Counted from the first letter of the stretch, positions 35,235-44,396 are shown. The stretch is 64,000 nucleotides of DNA from Constrictibacter sp. MBR-5 (GCF_040549485.1 NZ_JBEPTK010000007.1:186001-250000); one strand, 5' to 3'. The notes: generated by a model not told the origin, from the letters alone. Translations and numbers: made by a program.

Positions 35235-35846
35235 TCAGGTCGTGGGAGCGGCCTTGCGCCGCTGCAGTTCGTCGAGGTTCACCTCGACGGTGATGGCACC
35301 GGAAGGTTTGGCGGTCACCGGATCGATCACCGTCATATTGACCTGCACGCGGTGGGTGCGGGTCTTCTCGTGAAACTCGACCTCGTCGATGAAGACGGCC
35401 TCGGGGCCGACCGCGAAGGTCTTCTGCCACTTGGCCTCGTCACCCTGCCAATAGTCGGTGGTGACGCTGCTCTGCCCGACGTTCAGGCCCTTCGCGTCGA
35501 TGATGAAGATCTCCGGATAGAGACCGAGCGACCGCGCCTGGATCTGCAGCAGATACTGCGACAGCGGGTTGCCGATGAGCTGCGCGATGATCGGCTGCGC
35601 GTCGGCCTTCGTCTCGTCCCGCCACTGCTTGTCGAGCGCGAGGATCTGCTCTTCGGTTATGTCCCTGTTGCGCTCGTTCTGCGCACGCAGGATCAGATGG
35701 ACCGTCGGCGCCGCCGCCCAGGAGCGGATTTCTTCGAGAAACCGAGCGTCGATCAGTTGGGTGGACGGCTTCTCCGCCAGAGCCGGTGCTGCCAGCAAGA
35801 CAGTGACCGCGCCCGCGGCGATCAGGTTCGGCATGAAGCGTTTCAT
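35235..35846 (-). CDS. Secreted Cache-like sensor domain protein
   Basis: A protein of 203 residues with a cleavable signal peptide ([24 protein letters not shown]). The rest looks like a single Cache/PDC sensor domain: an [30 protein letters not shown] segment near the middle and a final [31 protein letters not shown], as in periplasmic ligand pockets of receptors. There is no membrane anchor or output domain. The start is the ATG at 35846, where the signal peptide begins. It is upstream of the chemoreceptor gene and likely cotranscribed. Confidence 0.75.
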   Translation of the reverse strand: MKRFMPNLIAAGAVTVLLAAPALAEKPSTQLIDARFLEEIRSWAAAPTVHLILRAQNERNRDITEEQILALDKQWRDETKADAQPIIAQLIGNPLSQYLLQIQARSLGLYPEIFIIDAKGLNVGQSSVTTDYWQGDEAKWQKTFAVGPEAVFIDEVEFHEKTRTHRVQVNMTVIDPVTAKPSGAITVEVNLDELQRRKAAPTT

Positions 35847-35995
35847 TGGGCACCAAATCGTTGGACTAACGCTTTGATGATAAGTGCCCGCAATCCGATA
35901 AGACCTGCCTAACGATCCGCATAAACAGGCGGACAAAATGACCTGCCATTCCGTCTCGTCAGGGATTGTCTTGCTGGCCGGCAATCACGGATACG

Positions 35996-36013
35996 GATCA
36001 CGCGCGCGTGATC
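35996..36013. repeat. Perfect 18-base palindrome between SDR and Cache genes
   Basis: The sequence GATCACGCGCGCGTGATC is a perfect inverted repeat without a central spacer. It lies 13 bases after the stop of the SDR gene and about 150 bases upstream of the Cache-like gene start, in a stretch that is less GC-rich than the surroundings. It could be an operator for the sensor operon or a 3' structure of the SDR transcript. No U-run follows on either strand. Confidence 0.5.
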
Positions 36014-36026
36014 TGTAGTTGAGCCT

Positions 36027-36797
36027 TCAGAAGTGTGCGGAGATTCCGCCATCCACTATCAGAGTATGGCCCGTGACGTATGACGCGGCATCCGACGCGA
36101 GGAAGACCGCCGCACCCGCGATCTCCCCCGGTCGTCCCCAGCGCTGCAGCGACGCTCTGCCGTGGACCCATTTTTCGATCGACGGGTCGGCGACCATGGC
36201 GGCATTGGCTTCGGTGGCGAAGAAGCCGGGAGCGATGGCATTGACCGTGATGCCGGCGGGCCCGAGTTCGGCGGCGAGCGCCCGGGTGAGCGCGGCCAGC
36301 CCGCCCTTGGCGATCGTGTAGGCGGCATCGCCGGCACGCGCGAGAGGTCCTGCGATGGAGGTGACGTTGATGATCCGCCCGCGGCCCGCGCGCCGCATCG
36401 GCGCCGCCGCCAGCCGCGCCAGGGCGAAAGGCGCGAGCAGGTCGACCTCCAGCAGCGCGCGCAGGTCGTCCAGGGCGAAGGCGTCGAGCGGCCGGCGGTC
36501 GCGCTGCCCCACATTATTGACCAGGATGTCGAACCGGCCGGAGCGCGCCAGCAGGTCCGCGACCGCCGCATCCGCCGCCCCGCTGTCAGCCACGTCGAAC
36601 GCCAGTGGCTCCGCGACGCCGCCTTCCGCCGCGATCGCGGCGCAGGCGCGCTCGAGCGCCGCCGGATCCCGTCCGTTCAGCAGAACCCGCGCACCGGCGG
36701 CCGCCAGCCCCCGCGCCATCTCGAAGCCGAGGCCGCGGCTCGCCCCGGTCACCAGGGCGACCCGGCCGTCGAGCGCGAAGGCGGCGGGCGCCGGCAT
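36027..36797 (-). CDS. Short-chain dehydrogenase/reductase (FabG / gluconate 5-dehydrogenase-like)
   Basis: A protein of 256 residues with the classical SDR layout: cofactor site VTGASRGLGFEMARGLA, NNVG, catalytic Ser in NVTSIAG, and the Y-T-I-A-K motif with Tyr and Lys four apart. The C-terminal YVTGHTLIVDGGISAHF is also typical. NADPH is likely, given the Arg after the third Gly of the cofactor loop. It starts 17 bases after gshA on the same strand, so it is probably cotranscribed with rsmE and gshA, though its substrate is unknown. Confidence 0.9.
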   Translation of the reverse strand: MPAPAAFALDGRVALVTGASRGLGFEMARGLAAAGARVLLNGRDPAALERACAAIAAEGGVAEPLAFDVADSGAADAAVADLLARSGRFDILVNNVGQRDRRPLDAFALDDLRALLEVDLLAPFALARLAAAPMRRAGRGRIINVTSIAGPLARAGDAAYTIAKGGLAALTRALAAELGPAGITVNAIAPGFFATEANAAMVADPSIEKWVHGRASLQRWGRPGEIAGAAVFLASDAASYVTGHTLIVDGGISAHF

Positions 36798-36814
36798 GGC
36801 GGTCGGGACGCCCG

Positions 36815-38179
36815 TCAGTAGGCGAGTTCGTGGTAGATCGGATCGACCGAGCCGTTCCAGCGCGTCGCGTAGGCGTCGAGAAGCACTTCGGCCGGTGTCT
36901 TGCCGCTGGACACCACCTCTTCGATGCTCGTCAGGAAGCCGCTCTCGTCCTCGCCAGCGCGGTCGAGGCGGGCCCGGGCACGAAGGCCGGCGCGCGCGAT
37001 CTTCAGGACCTCGACCGCGATATCGCGCAGGGTGCCGCCGCGGAACGGCGTCGCCAGCCCGAGCCGGGGCGCCTCGTCGCGCAGGGCGTTGCGCTCCTCC
37101 CGCGTCCAGTCCTTCGTCAGGTTCCACGCGGCGTCGAGCGAGGCCTGATCGTACAGCAGCCCGACCCAGAGCGCCGGCAGCGCGCAGATGCGCCGCCAGG
37201 GGCCGCCGTCGGCACCGCGCATCTCCAGGTAGCGCTTCAGCCGAACCTCGGGAAAGGCGGTGGTGATGTGGTCGGCCCAGTCGGTGATCAGCGGCTTCTC
37301 GCCCGGCAGCGCCGGGAGCCTGCCCTCCAGGAAGTCGCGGAAGGACTGGCCGCTCGCGTCGACATACTTCCCGTCGCGATAGACGAAGTACATGGGCACG
37401 TCGAGGATGTAGTCGGCGTAGCGTTCGAAGCCGAAGCCGTCCTCGAAGACGAAGTCGAGCATGCCGCAGCGATCGGGATCGGTGTCGGTCCAGACGTGGC
37501 TGCGGGCGCTCAGCATTCCCGCCGGCTTGCCCTCGATGAAGGGCGAGTTCGCGAAGATCGCCGTCGCCACCGGCTGCAGGGCCAGCGAGACCTGGAACTT
37601 GCGTACCATGTCCGCTTCGCTGGAATAGTCGAGGTTCACCTGCACGGTGCAGGTGCGCAGCATCATGTCGAGGCCGAGCTTGCCCTTCTTCGGCATGTAT
37701 TCGCGCATGACGCGGTAGCGGCCCTTCGGCATCCAGCCGATGTCCTCGCGCCGCCACTTCGGATCGAAGCCGAGGCCGACCATGCCGATGCCGAGTTCAT
37801 CGCCGACGGCCTTCACCTGGGCGAGATGCGTATGCACCTCGTCGCAGGTCTGGTGCAGCGTCTCCAGCGGCGCGCCGGACAGCTCGAACTGGCCGCCGGG
37901 CTCCAGCGTGATGCTGCAGCCGTCCTTGGCCAGGGCGATGATGTTGCCGCCCTCGCTGATCGGTTCCCACCCGAAGCGCAGCAGCCCGTTCAGCACGGCG
38001 CCGATACCGTCCGGCCCCTCATAGGGCAGGCGGCGGAGGTCGCTGCGCCGGAAGGCGAACTTCTCGTGCTCGGTGCCGATTCGCCATGCCGAGGCCGGCT
38101 TGTTGCCCTGCTCGAACCATTCGACGAGCTGACGCCGGTCGGTGATCGGCGTGCCGCCTGGCGCCGGTGGTGCAGCCAT
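36815..38179 (-). CDS. gshA: Glutamate-cysteine ligase, plant/alphaproteobacterial type
   Basis: A protein of 454 residues. It catalyses ATP-dependent joining of glutamate and cysteine, the first step of glutathione synthesis. The family segments [53 protein letters not shown] and the [15 protein letters not shown] region are clear. This is the class found in plants and many alphaproteobacteria, not the E. coli class. The start at 38179 was chosen because the longer upstream frame overlaps rsmE. It is 13 bases downstream of rsmE. Glutathione supply fits the three GST-type genes in the window. Confidence 0.95.
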   Translation of the reverse strand: MAAPPAPGGTPITDRRQLVEWFEQGNKPASAWRIGTEHEKFAFRRSDLRRLPYEGPDGIGAVLNGLLRFGWEPISEGGNIIALAKDGCSITLEPGGQFELSGAPLETLHQTCDEVHTHLAQVKAVGDELGIGMVGLGFDPKWRREDIGWMPKGRYRVMREYMPKKGKLGLDMMLRTCTVQVNLDYSSEADMVRKFQVSLALQPVATAIFANSPFIEGKPAGMLSARSHVWTDTDPDRCGMLDFVFEDGFGFERYADYILDVPMYFVYRDGKYVDASGQSFRDFLEGRLPALPGEKPLITDWADHITTAFPEVRLKRYLEMRGADGGPWRRICALPALWVGLLYDQASLDAAWNLTKDWTREERNALRDEAPRLGLATPFRGGTLRDIAVEVLKIARAGLRARARLDRAGEDESGFLTSIEEVVSSGKTPAEVLLDAYATRWNGSVDPIYHELAY

Positions 38180-38192
38180 GCTCGGTCCTGTC

Positions 38193-38957
38193 CTATCGGA
38201 GAGGGTCTGACGACGGTGCACTCGCCCAGTCGCCGAGGAGTGCCTGCCATACGGACAGGGCGGCGATCGCCGCAGTCTCGGCTCTGAGGATGCGCGGCCC
38301 CAGCCCAATCGCGGTAACAAAAGGCAGATCGCGCAGGCCGTCAAGCTCACGCGGCGCGAAGCCGCCCTCCGGACCCGTCAGGATTGCCCAGGAGCCGCGC
38401 GCCGCCTCGCCCAAGGCCGCTGCGATCGACGGCACCGAACCCCGCTCGTCGCAGACGAGGATGCGCCGGTTCGGGTCCCAGCCGGAGAGAATCGTGCCGA
38501 GCGCCGCCGGCTCGCGGACGTCCGGCAGGTCGAGCCGCTCGCACTGCTCGGCCGCCTCGACGGCGATGGCCCGCAGCCGATCCAGGTTGACGCGCTCCGG
38601 CACCGTGCGCTCGGTCAGCACCGGCCGGATCGCCGCCACGCCCAGTTCCGTCGCCTTCTGCACCACGAGATCGAACGCCTGGCGCTTGATCGGCGCGCAC
38701 AGCAGGTGGACGTCCGGCGACGCCGTCTGCGCCCGGAGTCGCACATCCGGCACGACCGCACACCGCGCCTTCCCCGCAACCGCCAGCACCGCCGACCACT
38801 CGCCGTCGCGCCCGTTGAAGACGGCGAGCGGCGTGCCGTCGGTCAGGCGCATGACGCGCGTGACGTAGTGCGCCTGGTCCGCCGACAGCGGCGACGCCAC
38901 GCCCGATGCGAGATCGGCCTCTACGAACAGGCGCACTTTCGGCTGGCGCGGCGTCAC
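38193..38957 (-). CDS. rsmE: 16S rRNA (uracil-1498-N3)-methyltransferase
   Basis: A protein of 254 residues from the GTG at 38957 (an earlier GTG at 38978 and a later one at 38936 are possible; family members usually begin MRLFV). RsmE is a SPOUT methyltransferase that modifies U1498 of 16S rRNA. The N-terminal PUA-like part has [15 protein letters not shown], and the SPOUT knot has [17 protein letters not shown] and [16 protein letters not shown], the SAM-binding knot signature. It is the first gene of a run with gshA, and diverges from ubiA, an arrangement I recall from other alphaproteobacteria. Confidence 0.93.
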   Translation of the reverse strand: MTPRQPKVRLFVEADLASGVASPLSADQAHYVTRVMRLTDGTPLAVFNGRDGEWSAVLAVAGKARCAVVPDVRLRAQTASPDVHLLCAPIKRQAFDLVVQKATELGVAAIRPVLTERTVPERVNLDRLRAIAVEAAEQCERLDLPDVREPAALGTILSGWDPNRRILVCDERGSVPSIAAALGEAARGSWAILTGPEGGFAPRELDGLRDLPFVTAIGLGPRILRAETAAIAALSVWQALLGDWASAPSSDPLR

Positions 38958-39067
38958 GTCGTCCCATCCTATTGCCACGGCCCTCGCGAGCCTGCATCTA
39001 GGCTACGGCTTCGTCGGATCCGGCGCCACCGCGTCGGCGGCGCGCGGCGAGACACGAGAGAGACGCG

Positions 39068-40012
39068 ATGGCTCGGCAGGACGCCTCGACTGCGACCGAC
39101 ATCGGCGTCGGCGGCCCGATCGACCGGCTGCTGCCGGCCCCGCTGCTGCCGTTCGCACGGCTGGCACGGCTGGATCGGCCGATCGGGACGTGGCTGCTCC
39201 TGTTCCCCTGCTGGTGGGGCGCCGGCATGGCCTGGGCGGCGGATCCCGGGATCGACGGCATGCCGGTTCTCTGGCTGGCGCTCCTGTTCGCCATAGGCTC
39301 GGTCGTGATGCGCGGTGCCGGCTGCACCTTCAATGACATCGCCGATCGCGACTTCGACGCCAAGGTAGCCCGGACCGCCCTGCGCCCGCTGCCGAGCGGC
39401 GCCGTGACCCTGCGCGGCGCCTGGGTCTTCCTGGCCGTCCAGCTCACCGTCGGCGCGCTCGTCCTGTTCTCGCTGAACGGGACGGCGATCGCCGTCGGGC
39501 TGGGCGCGCTGCCGCTGATCGCGATCTACCCCTTCATGAAGCGGGTGACGTGGTGGCCGCAGGCCTTCCTCGGCATCACCTTCAACTGGGGCGCGCTGGT
39601 CGGCTGGGCGGCGGTGACCGGCGGCCTCGATGCGCCCGCGCTGCTGCTCTATGCCGCCGGCATCGCCTGGACGCTCGGCTACGACACCATCTACGCCCAC
39701 CAGGACAAGGAGGACGACGCGCTCATCGGGGTCCGCTCCACGGCCCTGCTGTTCGGCGCGCGGACGAAGCGCTGGCTCGTCATGTTCTACGGCCTGACGG
39801 CCATTCTGCTCGCCGCGGCGGGAGCCGTCGCGGGGCTGGGCCTCCCCTTCCTGATCGGCATTGCCGCGGCGGCGGTTCACATGGGGTGGCAGATCCGCGC
39901 GGTCGACATCGAGCGTCCTGCCGCGTGCCTCGCGATATTCAAGGCCAATCGCTGGGTCGGCTGGATCGTTCTGGCGGGCATCGTCTTCGCCGGGACCCTC
40001 GCCCATGGCTGA
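39068..40012 (+). CDS. ubiA: 4-hydroxybenzoate polyprenyltransferase
   Basis: An integral membrane prenyltransferase of 314 residues with about eight to nine membrane segments. The two Asp-rich motifs that bind Mg and the polyprenyl diphosphate are present: N89-D-x-x-D93 in NDIADRDFDAKVART and D206 to D217 in YDTIYAHQDKEDDALIGVRSTAL. It attaches the prenyl tail to 4-hydroxybenzoate in ubiquinone synthesis. The downstream methyltransferase overlaps its end by eight bases, so both are cotranslated. Confidence 0.95.
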   Translation: MARQDASTATDIGVGGPIDRLLPAPLLPFARLARLDRPIGTWLLLFPCWWGAGMAWAADPGIDGMPVLWLALLFAIGSVVMRGAGCTFNDIADRDFDAKVARTALRPLPSGAVTLRGAWVFLAVQLTVGALVLFSLNGTAIAVGLGALPLIAIYPFMKRVTWWPQAFLGITFNWGALVGWAAVTGGLDAPALLLYAAGIAWTLGYDTIYAHQDKEDDALIGVRSTALLFGARTKRWLVMFYGLTAILLAAAGAVAGLGLPFLIGIAAAAVHMGWQIRAVDIERPAACLAIFKANRWVGWIVLAGIVFAGTLAHG

Positions 40013-40691
40013 CCCGGTCGCGGTACCCTTCGCCAGGACGCCGGCCGAACTCGTCGCCTTCATCGAACGGAACACCGTGGTCGCAGCGCCCTCGCTGCTG
40101 CCCGAGATGCGCCTCTATCTCGCGACCGAAGTGACGCCGCTCTGGCACGCCAGCGAGAAGCTGATGCAGGACGCGCATCTGCCACCGCCCTTCTGGGCGT
40201 TCGCCTGGCCCGGCGGGCAGGCGGTCGCCCGGCACCTCCTCGACAATCCGGGGATGGTGCGCGGCAGGAGCGTACTGGATCTCGGCGCCGGAAGCGGCCT
40301 CGTCGGCATCGCCGCCGCCATGGCGGGGGCACGCAGCGCGGTCGCGGTCGACGAGGATGCCTTCGCCTGTGCCGCCGTCGGTCTCAACGCCGGGCTCAAC
40401 GGGGTGACCGTGCGGACGGCGCAGCGGGATGTCGCCGCCTTGGACGAACCGGAGATCGAGGTGATCGTCGCGGGCGACGTCTGCTACGAGAAGGCGGGCG
40501 CGGAGCGCATCGTGCGCTGGCTGCGGCAGCGCCGCGCCGCCGGGATCGAGGTGCTGCTGGGCGATCCCGGCCGCGCCTATGTGCCCACCACCGGCCTGGA
40601 ACTCGTCGCCGAATACGCCGTCCCGACCTCGACCGAACTCGAGAGCGGCATCGTGCGCGACACGCGGGTCTGGCGGCTCACCGACGTCTGA
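40005..40691 (+). CDS. METTL20-like class I SAM methyltransferase (protein lysine methyltransferase family)
   Basis: A protein of 228 residues. The LPPPFWAFAWPGGQAVARHLLDNP segment followed by the SAM motif VLDLGAGSGLVGIAAA (about 90-105) and VIVAGDVCYE matches the METTL20/ETFB lysine methyltransferase family. A bacterial member from Agrobacterium methylates ETF-beta and ribosomal protein L7/L12. It overlaps ubiA by eight bases and is convergent with a TadE-like gene. ETF passes electrons to ubiquinone, so the linkage to ubiA is suggestive, but this is inference. Confidence 0.82.
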   Translation: MADPVAVPFARTPAELVAFIERNTVVAAPSLLPEMRLYLATEVTPLWHASEKLMQDAHLPPPFWAFAWPGGQAVARHLLDNPGMVRGRSVLDLGAGSGLVGIAAAMAGARSAVAVDEDAFACAAVGLNAGLNGVTVRTAQRDVAALDEPEIEVIVAGDVCYEKAGAERIVRWLRQRRAAGIEVLLGDPGRAYVPTTGLELVAEYAVPTSTELESGIVRDTRVWRLTDV

Positions 40692-40712
40692 TCGGCGTTC
40701 GGCCCGACCGCG

Positions 40713-41294
40713 TCAGCTGCCCGTGATGCTGCCGAGGTCGTTGATGCGGCCGCGATGCAGCGACGTCTTCGCAATGACCGAATGCGGCGTCATCAGGTCG
40801 GCCACGACACCGCCGTTGGCGACGATCACCTCGACCACGATGACGGTCTCGCCATCGGCGACGGTAAAGTCGCCCGGCAGCTGTGCCACCGCGCCCGCGG
40901 CGCCGACATGGCTCGGCTCCTGCAGCGTTCCGGCGCCGCGCCGCTGCCAGGCGACGACAGGGGAACCGTCGGTGCCGGTGACCGCACTGATGATGACCAC
41001 CCCGTGGTCGTCGAACGACTCGCCGGCGATGTGCTCCACCGCGGCGAAGATGTCGTCCAGACCCGCCTGGGTGACCATCTGCTGCTGCGTCACCAGGTCG
41101 CCGACGCGGCTGGCGGTGGTGTTCAGCTTGTGTCCGGTGAGGATCTTCGACCCGACCTCCGCCACGCCGATCAGCAGGATCACCAGGATCGGGATGACGA
41201 TGGCCGTCTCGACCGCAGCCACGCCGCGCTCGCCGAGGTTCGGCGGCAAGGCCCGGCACGCACGACGAAGGCGCGCACGCAGAAAGGCGATCAT
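40713..41294 (-). CDS. TadE-like pseudopilin/pilus assembly protein
   Basis: A protein of 193 residues. A short cytoplasmic lead is followed by GVAAVETAIVIPILVILLIGVAEVG, the TadE-type processing and membrane motif with the conserved Glu at +5 of the mature start. The rest is predicted extracytoplasmic. TadE/TadF proteins are minor pseudopilins of tight-adherence (Flp) pili. It is the last of three such genes on the reverse strand, one base after the preceding stop. The core secretion genes (cpaF, tadBC, flp) are not in the window. Confidence 0.82.
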   Translation of the reverse strand: MIAFLRARLRRACRALPPNLGERGVAAVETAIVIPILVILLIGVAEVGSKILTGHKLNTTASRVGDLVTQQQMVTQAGLDDIFAAVEHIAGESFDDHGVVIISAVTGTDGSPVVAWQRRGAGTLQEPSHVGAAGAVAQLPGDFTVADGETVIVVEVIVANGGVVADLMTPHSVIAKTSLHRGRINDLGSITGS

Positions 41295-41295
41295 C

Positions 41296-41811
41296 TCAAT
41301 TGGCTCCTGGCGGGGGTGGTTCGTTGCGTACGGTGACGGTCGAGTTGAGCGTGATGTTGCCGAAGGCGGCGCCGAGGAAGGGCGTGAAGCCCTGCCAGGG
41401 ATAGGTGAGGCTGTAGACGACGACGTCGTTGGCGTCGCCGTAGCCGACCGTCCCGGCCCCCTCCTCGCCGATCGCCGAGAAGTTCGGATAGGATCTGGCG
41501 GTGACCTGCAGGCGGGCGGGATCGATCAGCCCATAGGCCTGGGCGGCGATGTAGTTGGCCATGTAGGCCGACCGCGTCGTATTGGCCGGCGTGTAGCCGG
41601 TGCTCCCGATGCGGGCCGCACTGGTCGCGGCACCGTCCAGGATCCCCTGGGCGGTGAGCAGCAGGCCCGTCTCGATCAGCCCGAGCATGAGCGTGATGAG
41701 CACGGGCACGATCATCGCGAATTCCACGATGGTCGCTCCGGCCTCGCACGCCGCGAGGCGGCAACGGCGCAGATGCCCGCCGATCCTGACGAGATGGGCG
41801 ATCCCTGTCAC
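41296..41811 (-). CDS. TadE-like pseudopilin/pilus assembly protein (second)
   Basis: A protein of 171 residues. It begins with GTG at 41811, overlapping the upstream TGA by four bases (GTGA), and has CEAGATIVEFAMIVPVLITLMLGLIETGLLL, the TadE signature with the conserved Glu. The longer reading frame upstream overlaps the VWA gene and is not used. The remainder contains NYIAAQAYGLIDPARLQVTARSYP, typical of TadE-like extracellular parts. It is translationally coupled to the TadG-like gene upstream. Confidence 0.82.
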   Translation of the reverse strand: MTGIAHLVRIGGHLRRCRLAACEAGATIVEFAMIVPVLITLMLGLIETGLLLTAQGILDGAATSAARIGSTGYTPANTTRSAYMANYIAAQAYGLIDPARLQVTARSYPNFSAIGEEGAGTVGYGDANDVVVYSLTYPWQGFTPFLGAAFGNITLNSTVTVRNEPPPPGAN

Positions 41812-43250
41812 CGGACGATCCTCAGCTGGCTCAGTTCGCCGCCGATCTTGCGGAAGGCCGCGATGAGCGATTCGTTCGTTGGCGAGTGGAAGTAGTGGGC
41901 GGCGCTCGATGCGCAGCCGCGGTAGAGTTCCTGGGCGGCCGCCCCCGGCGCCGGGCCGAAGGTGATGGTGTAGAGTTCGATCCCGGCGGCTTTCATCGAC
42001 TCGCAGGTCTGCGCCATCCGGCGGTCGACTTCGTCGCGCCCGGCGGACCAGCTCGAATAGCCGAAGTCGTTCAAGCGGCCGTACGCCCCGAAGTCGGAGC
42101 CGCGGGGGCCGACCGGCGGCTCGTCGTGAAGCTGGTTCTCGCCGTCCGTCATCATGACGACGATCTTGTCCATGCCGTCGGTGTGATAATCGAGCGGCAG
42201 CTTCGCCTCGGACTCTTTCCACAGGCCGCGCCACTTCGGCGACAGCGCACGCCAGCCCCAGGCGAGCCCCAGGCTGCCCAGGGTGCCGCCGCGATGCCAC
42301 GGCAACAGCTCGTCGATGGCGGCACTCTGGGTCGCCTTCGACTGGACGAGCGAGGTGATGGCCGGGCCGCAGCCCAGGTTCGGACCGGTGCCGGCGTTCC
42401 GGAAGTCGTTGGCTTCCTTCAGCGGCGTTATCGGCTTCCCGTCCTCGTCGCGCCACCGGTTGTCGGTGTCGGCGGCGTAATAGAAGCTGGTGAACGGCGC
42501 CTCCGCCGGGGTCGCATCCGTCCTGTCGTTGCCGCTGCCGCGCGCCATCACGCAGCCTTTCCAGGTCGACGGCGCGAACGAACCGGGGTCGGTGTGCACC
42601 CGGTCCGCCATCGACAGCCAGTCGTCGTTCGCCTTGCCGATGTTCACCGTTACGGCATAGGGCACGACGGCGACGTACAGGTCGTCGCGCGTTTCCGCGT
42701 TGCCGTAGAGAATGTCCAGCATGTCGTGCGCCGCGGTCTTCAGCGCCCCGATCTTGTCCCCGGAACGCATCGAGCCGGTGACGTCCAGGACGAGCGCCAG
42801 TTCAGCGCTGCGGTTGCTCCTGGCGACGACCGTCGCGACGTCGACGCTGGTGGTGTCGTATCCGAACAGATGCATGAAGCGGGTCGGCAGCGACACCGAC
42901 GCCCGGGCCGTCAACGTCTCCAGGTTCGCGTCCGGGACGACCGTGAACGACGTGATCGTCGTGCCGAGATAGCCAGGCGGAAAGTTGGCGTCGAAATAGC
43001 GGCGCGCGTCGGCCTGCCAGTTGTCGCCCGTCATGACCCGCCCGGCGGCGAGGGCCGCCGAGTCGAGCGATGTCTGCATCCGGTCCCGAACGAGATAGCC
43101 GAGCAGGCCGTCCGTCGCGACGCCGGCGACGCCGACCAGCGGGACCAGCGCAGAGGCGAAGACGACCGCCGTGTTCCCGCGCCGGTCGCGGCCGAGGGTT
43201 CGGCCACGGCCGCGCAACGCGGCGCCGATGCCCGAGCGCATCGCGTGCAT
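41808..43250 (-). CDS. TadG-like protein with von Willebrand A domain
   Basis: A protein of 480 residues from ATG 43250 (an earlier in-frame TTG at 43301 is less likely). The N-terminus has GNTAVVFASALVPLVGVAGVATDGLLGYLVRDRMQTSLDSAALAAG, typical of TadG-like Flp-pilus-associated proteins. The VWA domain shows the MIDAS motif DVTGSMRSGDK (D-x-T-G-S-M, a variant of DxSxS) and later MMTDGEN. TadG-type proteins are thought to anchor or assemble pili at the outer face. The operon of three genes may supply minor pilins and an adhesion factor to a Tad system elsewhere in the genome. Confidence 0.83.
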   Translation of the reverse strand: MHAMRSGIGAALRGRGRTLGRDRRGNTAVVFASALVPLVGVAGVATDGLLGYLVRDRMQTSLDSAALAAGRVMTGDNWQADARRYFDANFPPGYLGTTITSFTVVPDANLETLTARASVSLPTRFMHLFGYDTTSVDVATVVARSNRSAELALVLDVTGSMRSGDKIGALKTAAHDMLDILYGNAETRDDLYVAVVPYAVTVNIGKANDDWLSMADRVHTDPGSFAPSTWKGCVMARGSGNDRTDATPAEAPFTSFYYAADTDNRWRDEDGKPITPLKEANDFRNAGTGPNLGCGPAITSLVQSKATQSAAIDELLPWHRGGTLGSLGLAWGWRALSPKWRGLWKESEAKLPLDYHTDGMDKIVVMMTDGENQLHDEPPVGPRGSDFGAYGRLNDFGYSSWSAGRDEVDRRMAQTCESMKAAGIELYTITFGPAPGAAAQELYRGCASSAAHYFHSPTNESLIAAFRKIGGELSQLRIVR

Positions 43251-43441
43251 CCAACCCGCCAGCCTGTCCACCGTAAGTCCACCGTCCGCAATTCGCCCCA
43301 AAGTCGACCGACAGGATGCGACGGGAGCGTTAATCGCAACTGAACGCAGTTGGTTAAGCGCCGGCAGGGCGATGGCTTAACCCGAGAGGCGGGCGGTGGC
43401 GAGCGGCGGCAAGGCGCGAGAAAGCGAGCGCCGGCACGCGC

Positions 43442-43474
43442 AAAAAAGAAGGCGGCGCCCCGTGGGGCGCCGCC
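43442..43474 (-). terminator. Rho-independent terminator of the OmpA-type lipoprotein gene
   Basis: On the reverse strand a perfect 10-base stem, GGCGGCGCCCC/GGGGCGCCGCC around a 3-base loop (43451-43474), is followed by a U-rich run (43450-43442). It lies 34 bases after the stop of the OmpA-type gene and before the TadG-like gene. The fit to an intrinsic terminator is excellent. Confidence 0.9.
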
Positions 43475-43508
43475 TGGTAGACACGTCTGAACCGAAAGTG
43501 TCGGCCGG

Positions 43509-44396
43509 TTACTGGAGCCGGATCTCGACGCGACGGTTCTCCTGCTCGCGCACGCCGTCCGGAGTCGGGACCCGCGGATCGGCCTCGCCACGGCCGGTGG
43601 CCGTGATCTTCGCGGCCGGCACGCCCTGACGCGACAGATAGTCGCGAACGGACTGGGCACGGCGCTGGGACAGGCGCTGGTTGTAGGCGTCCGAGCCGGA
43701 GCGGTCGGCGTGACCGATCAGGTCGACCCGGTTGGAGTTCAGCGACTGGTAGGCCGAGCTCACGCGGCGCAGCACGTCGGCGGCATCCGGGCGGATGTTC
43801 GAGCGGTCGAAGTCGAAGAACACGAGATAGTCACGCGCCGGCGGTGCGGCCGGTGCGACCGGTGCCGCTGCCGGACGGCCACGCAGCGCGTTCATCGCCT
43901 CGTAGAACTTCGCCTTGCAGTCGTCGACCAGCCAGTAGACCGACTCGGCCTTCTCGACCCAGCAGTCGTACATCACCTGAGCCCGTGCGGCCTGCGTCGG
44001 GTTGGCGGTACGGGCGGCGGGCAGGACGCCCATCAGCTCGGAACGGGCCGCCTCGAGTTCGGCGCGCGTCTCCGGGGTGCTGCCGCCCATGCTCGGGTCG
44101 TCGCCCCACTGCGACGGCATCACCGGCTGGACGTCCTTGCCTTCGGCGGCCAGGCGCGCCTTGCGGGCGAAGATGCCGGAATCGATCCAGTCTGCCTGGC
44201 GCTTGCCGTTGGTCGCGAGCTCGAGATAGCCCTTCCGGAGGTTCTCGTTGAACGGAGAGCCTGCTGCACTCTTCTGAGCCGCGCGCATGTCGCCTTCGGC
44301 CGACATCGGGCCGCCACCATACTGCGTGCCGCCGCCGCAGGCCGCCACGGCCAGCAGCATTGCCGCGCTTCCAAGCACCTTCCCAGCGAATTTCAT
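43509..44396 (-). CDS. OmpA-family outer-membrane lipoprotein
   Basis: A protein of 295 residues. A lipoprotein signal ends at C20 (LLAVAAC), followed by a middle region of about 150 residues with no recognised domain and a C-terminal OmpA domain: FFDFDRSNIRPDA, the peptidoglycan-binding NRVDLIGHADRSGSDAYNQRLSQRRAQSVRDYL and final RRVEIRLQ. It likely tethers the outer membrane to the cell wall, like a longer form of Pal. The ATG at 44396 has GGAG six bases upstream; an earlier ATG at 44408 contains that site. A strong terminator follows, and a CRP-like site lies about 185 bases upstream of the start. Confidence 0.9.
   Translation of the reverse strand: MKFAGKVLGSAAMLLAVAACGGGTQYGGGPMSAEGDMRAAQKSAAGSPFNENLRKGYLELATNGKRQADWIDSGIFARKARLAAEGKDVQPVMPSQWGDDPSMGGSTPETRAELEAARSELMGVLPAARTANPTQAARAQVMYDCWVEKAESVYWLVDDCKAKFYEAMNALRGRPAAAPVAPAAPPARDYLVFFDFDRSNIRPDAADVLRRVSSAYQSLNSNRVDLIGHADRSGSDAYNQRLSQRRAQSVRDYLSRQGVPAAKITATGRGEADPRVPTPDGVREQENRRVEIRLQ

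Noticed and set aside
41811-42456. N-terminal extension of the second TadE-like gene
   Set aside because: The extension is an out-of-frame reading of the VWA gene; GTG 41811 overlapping the stop of that gene fits the coupling.
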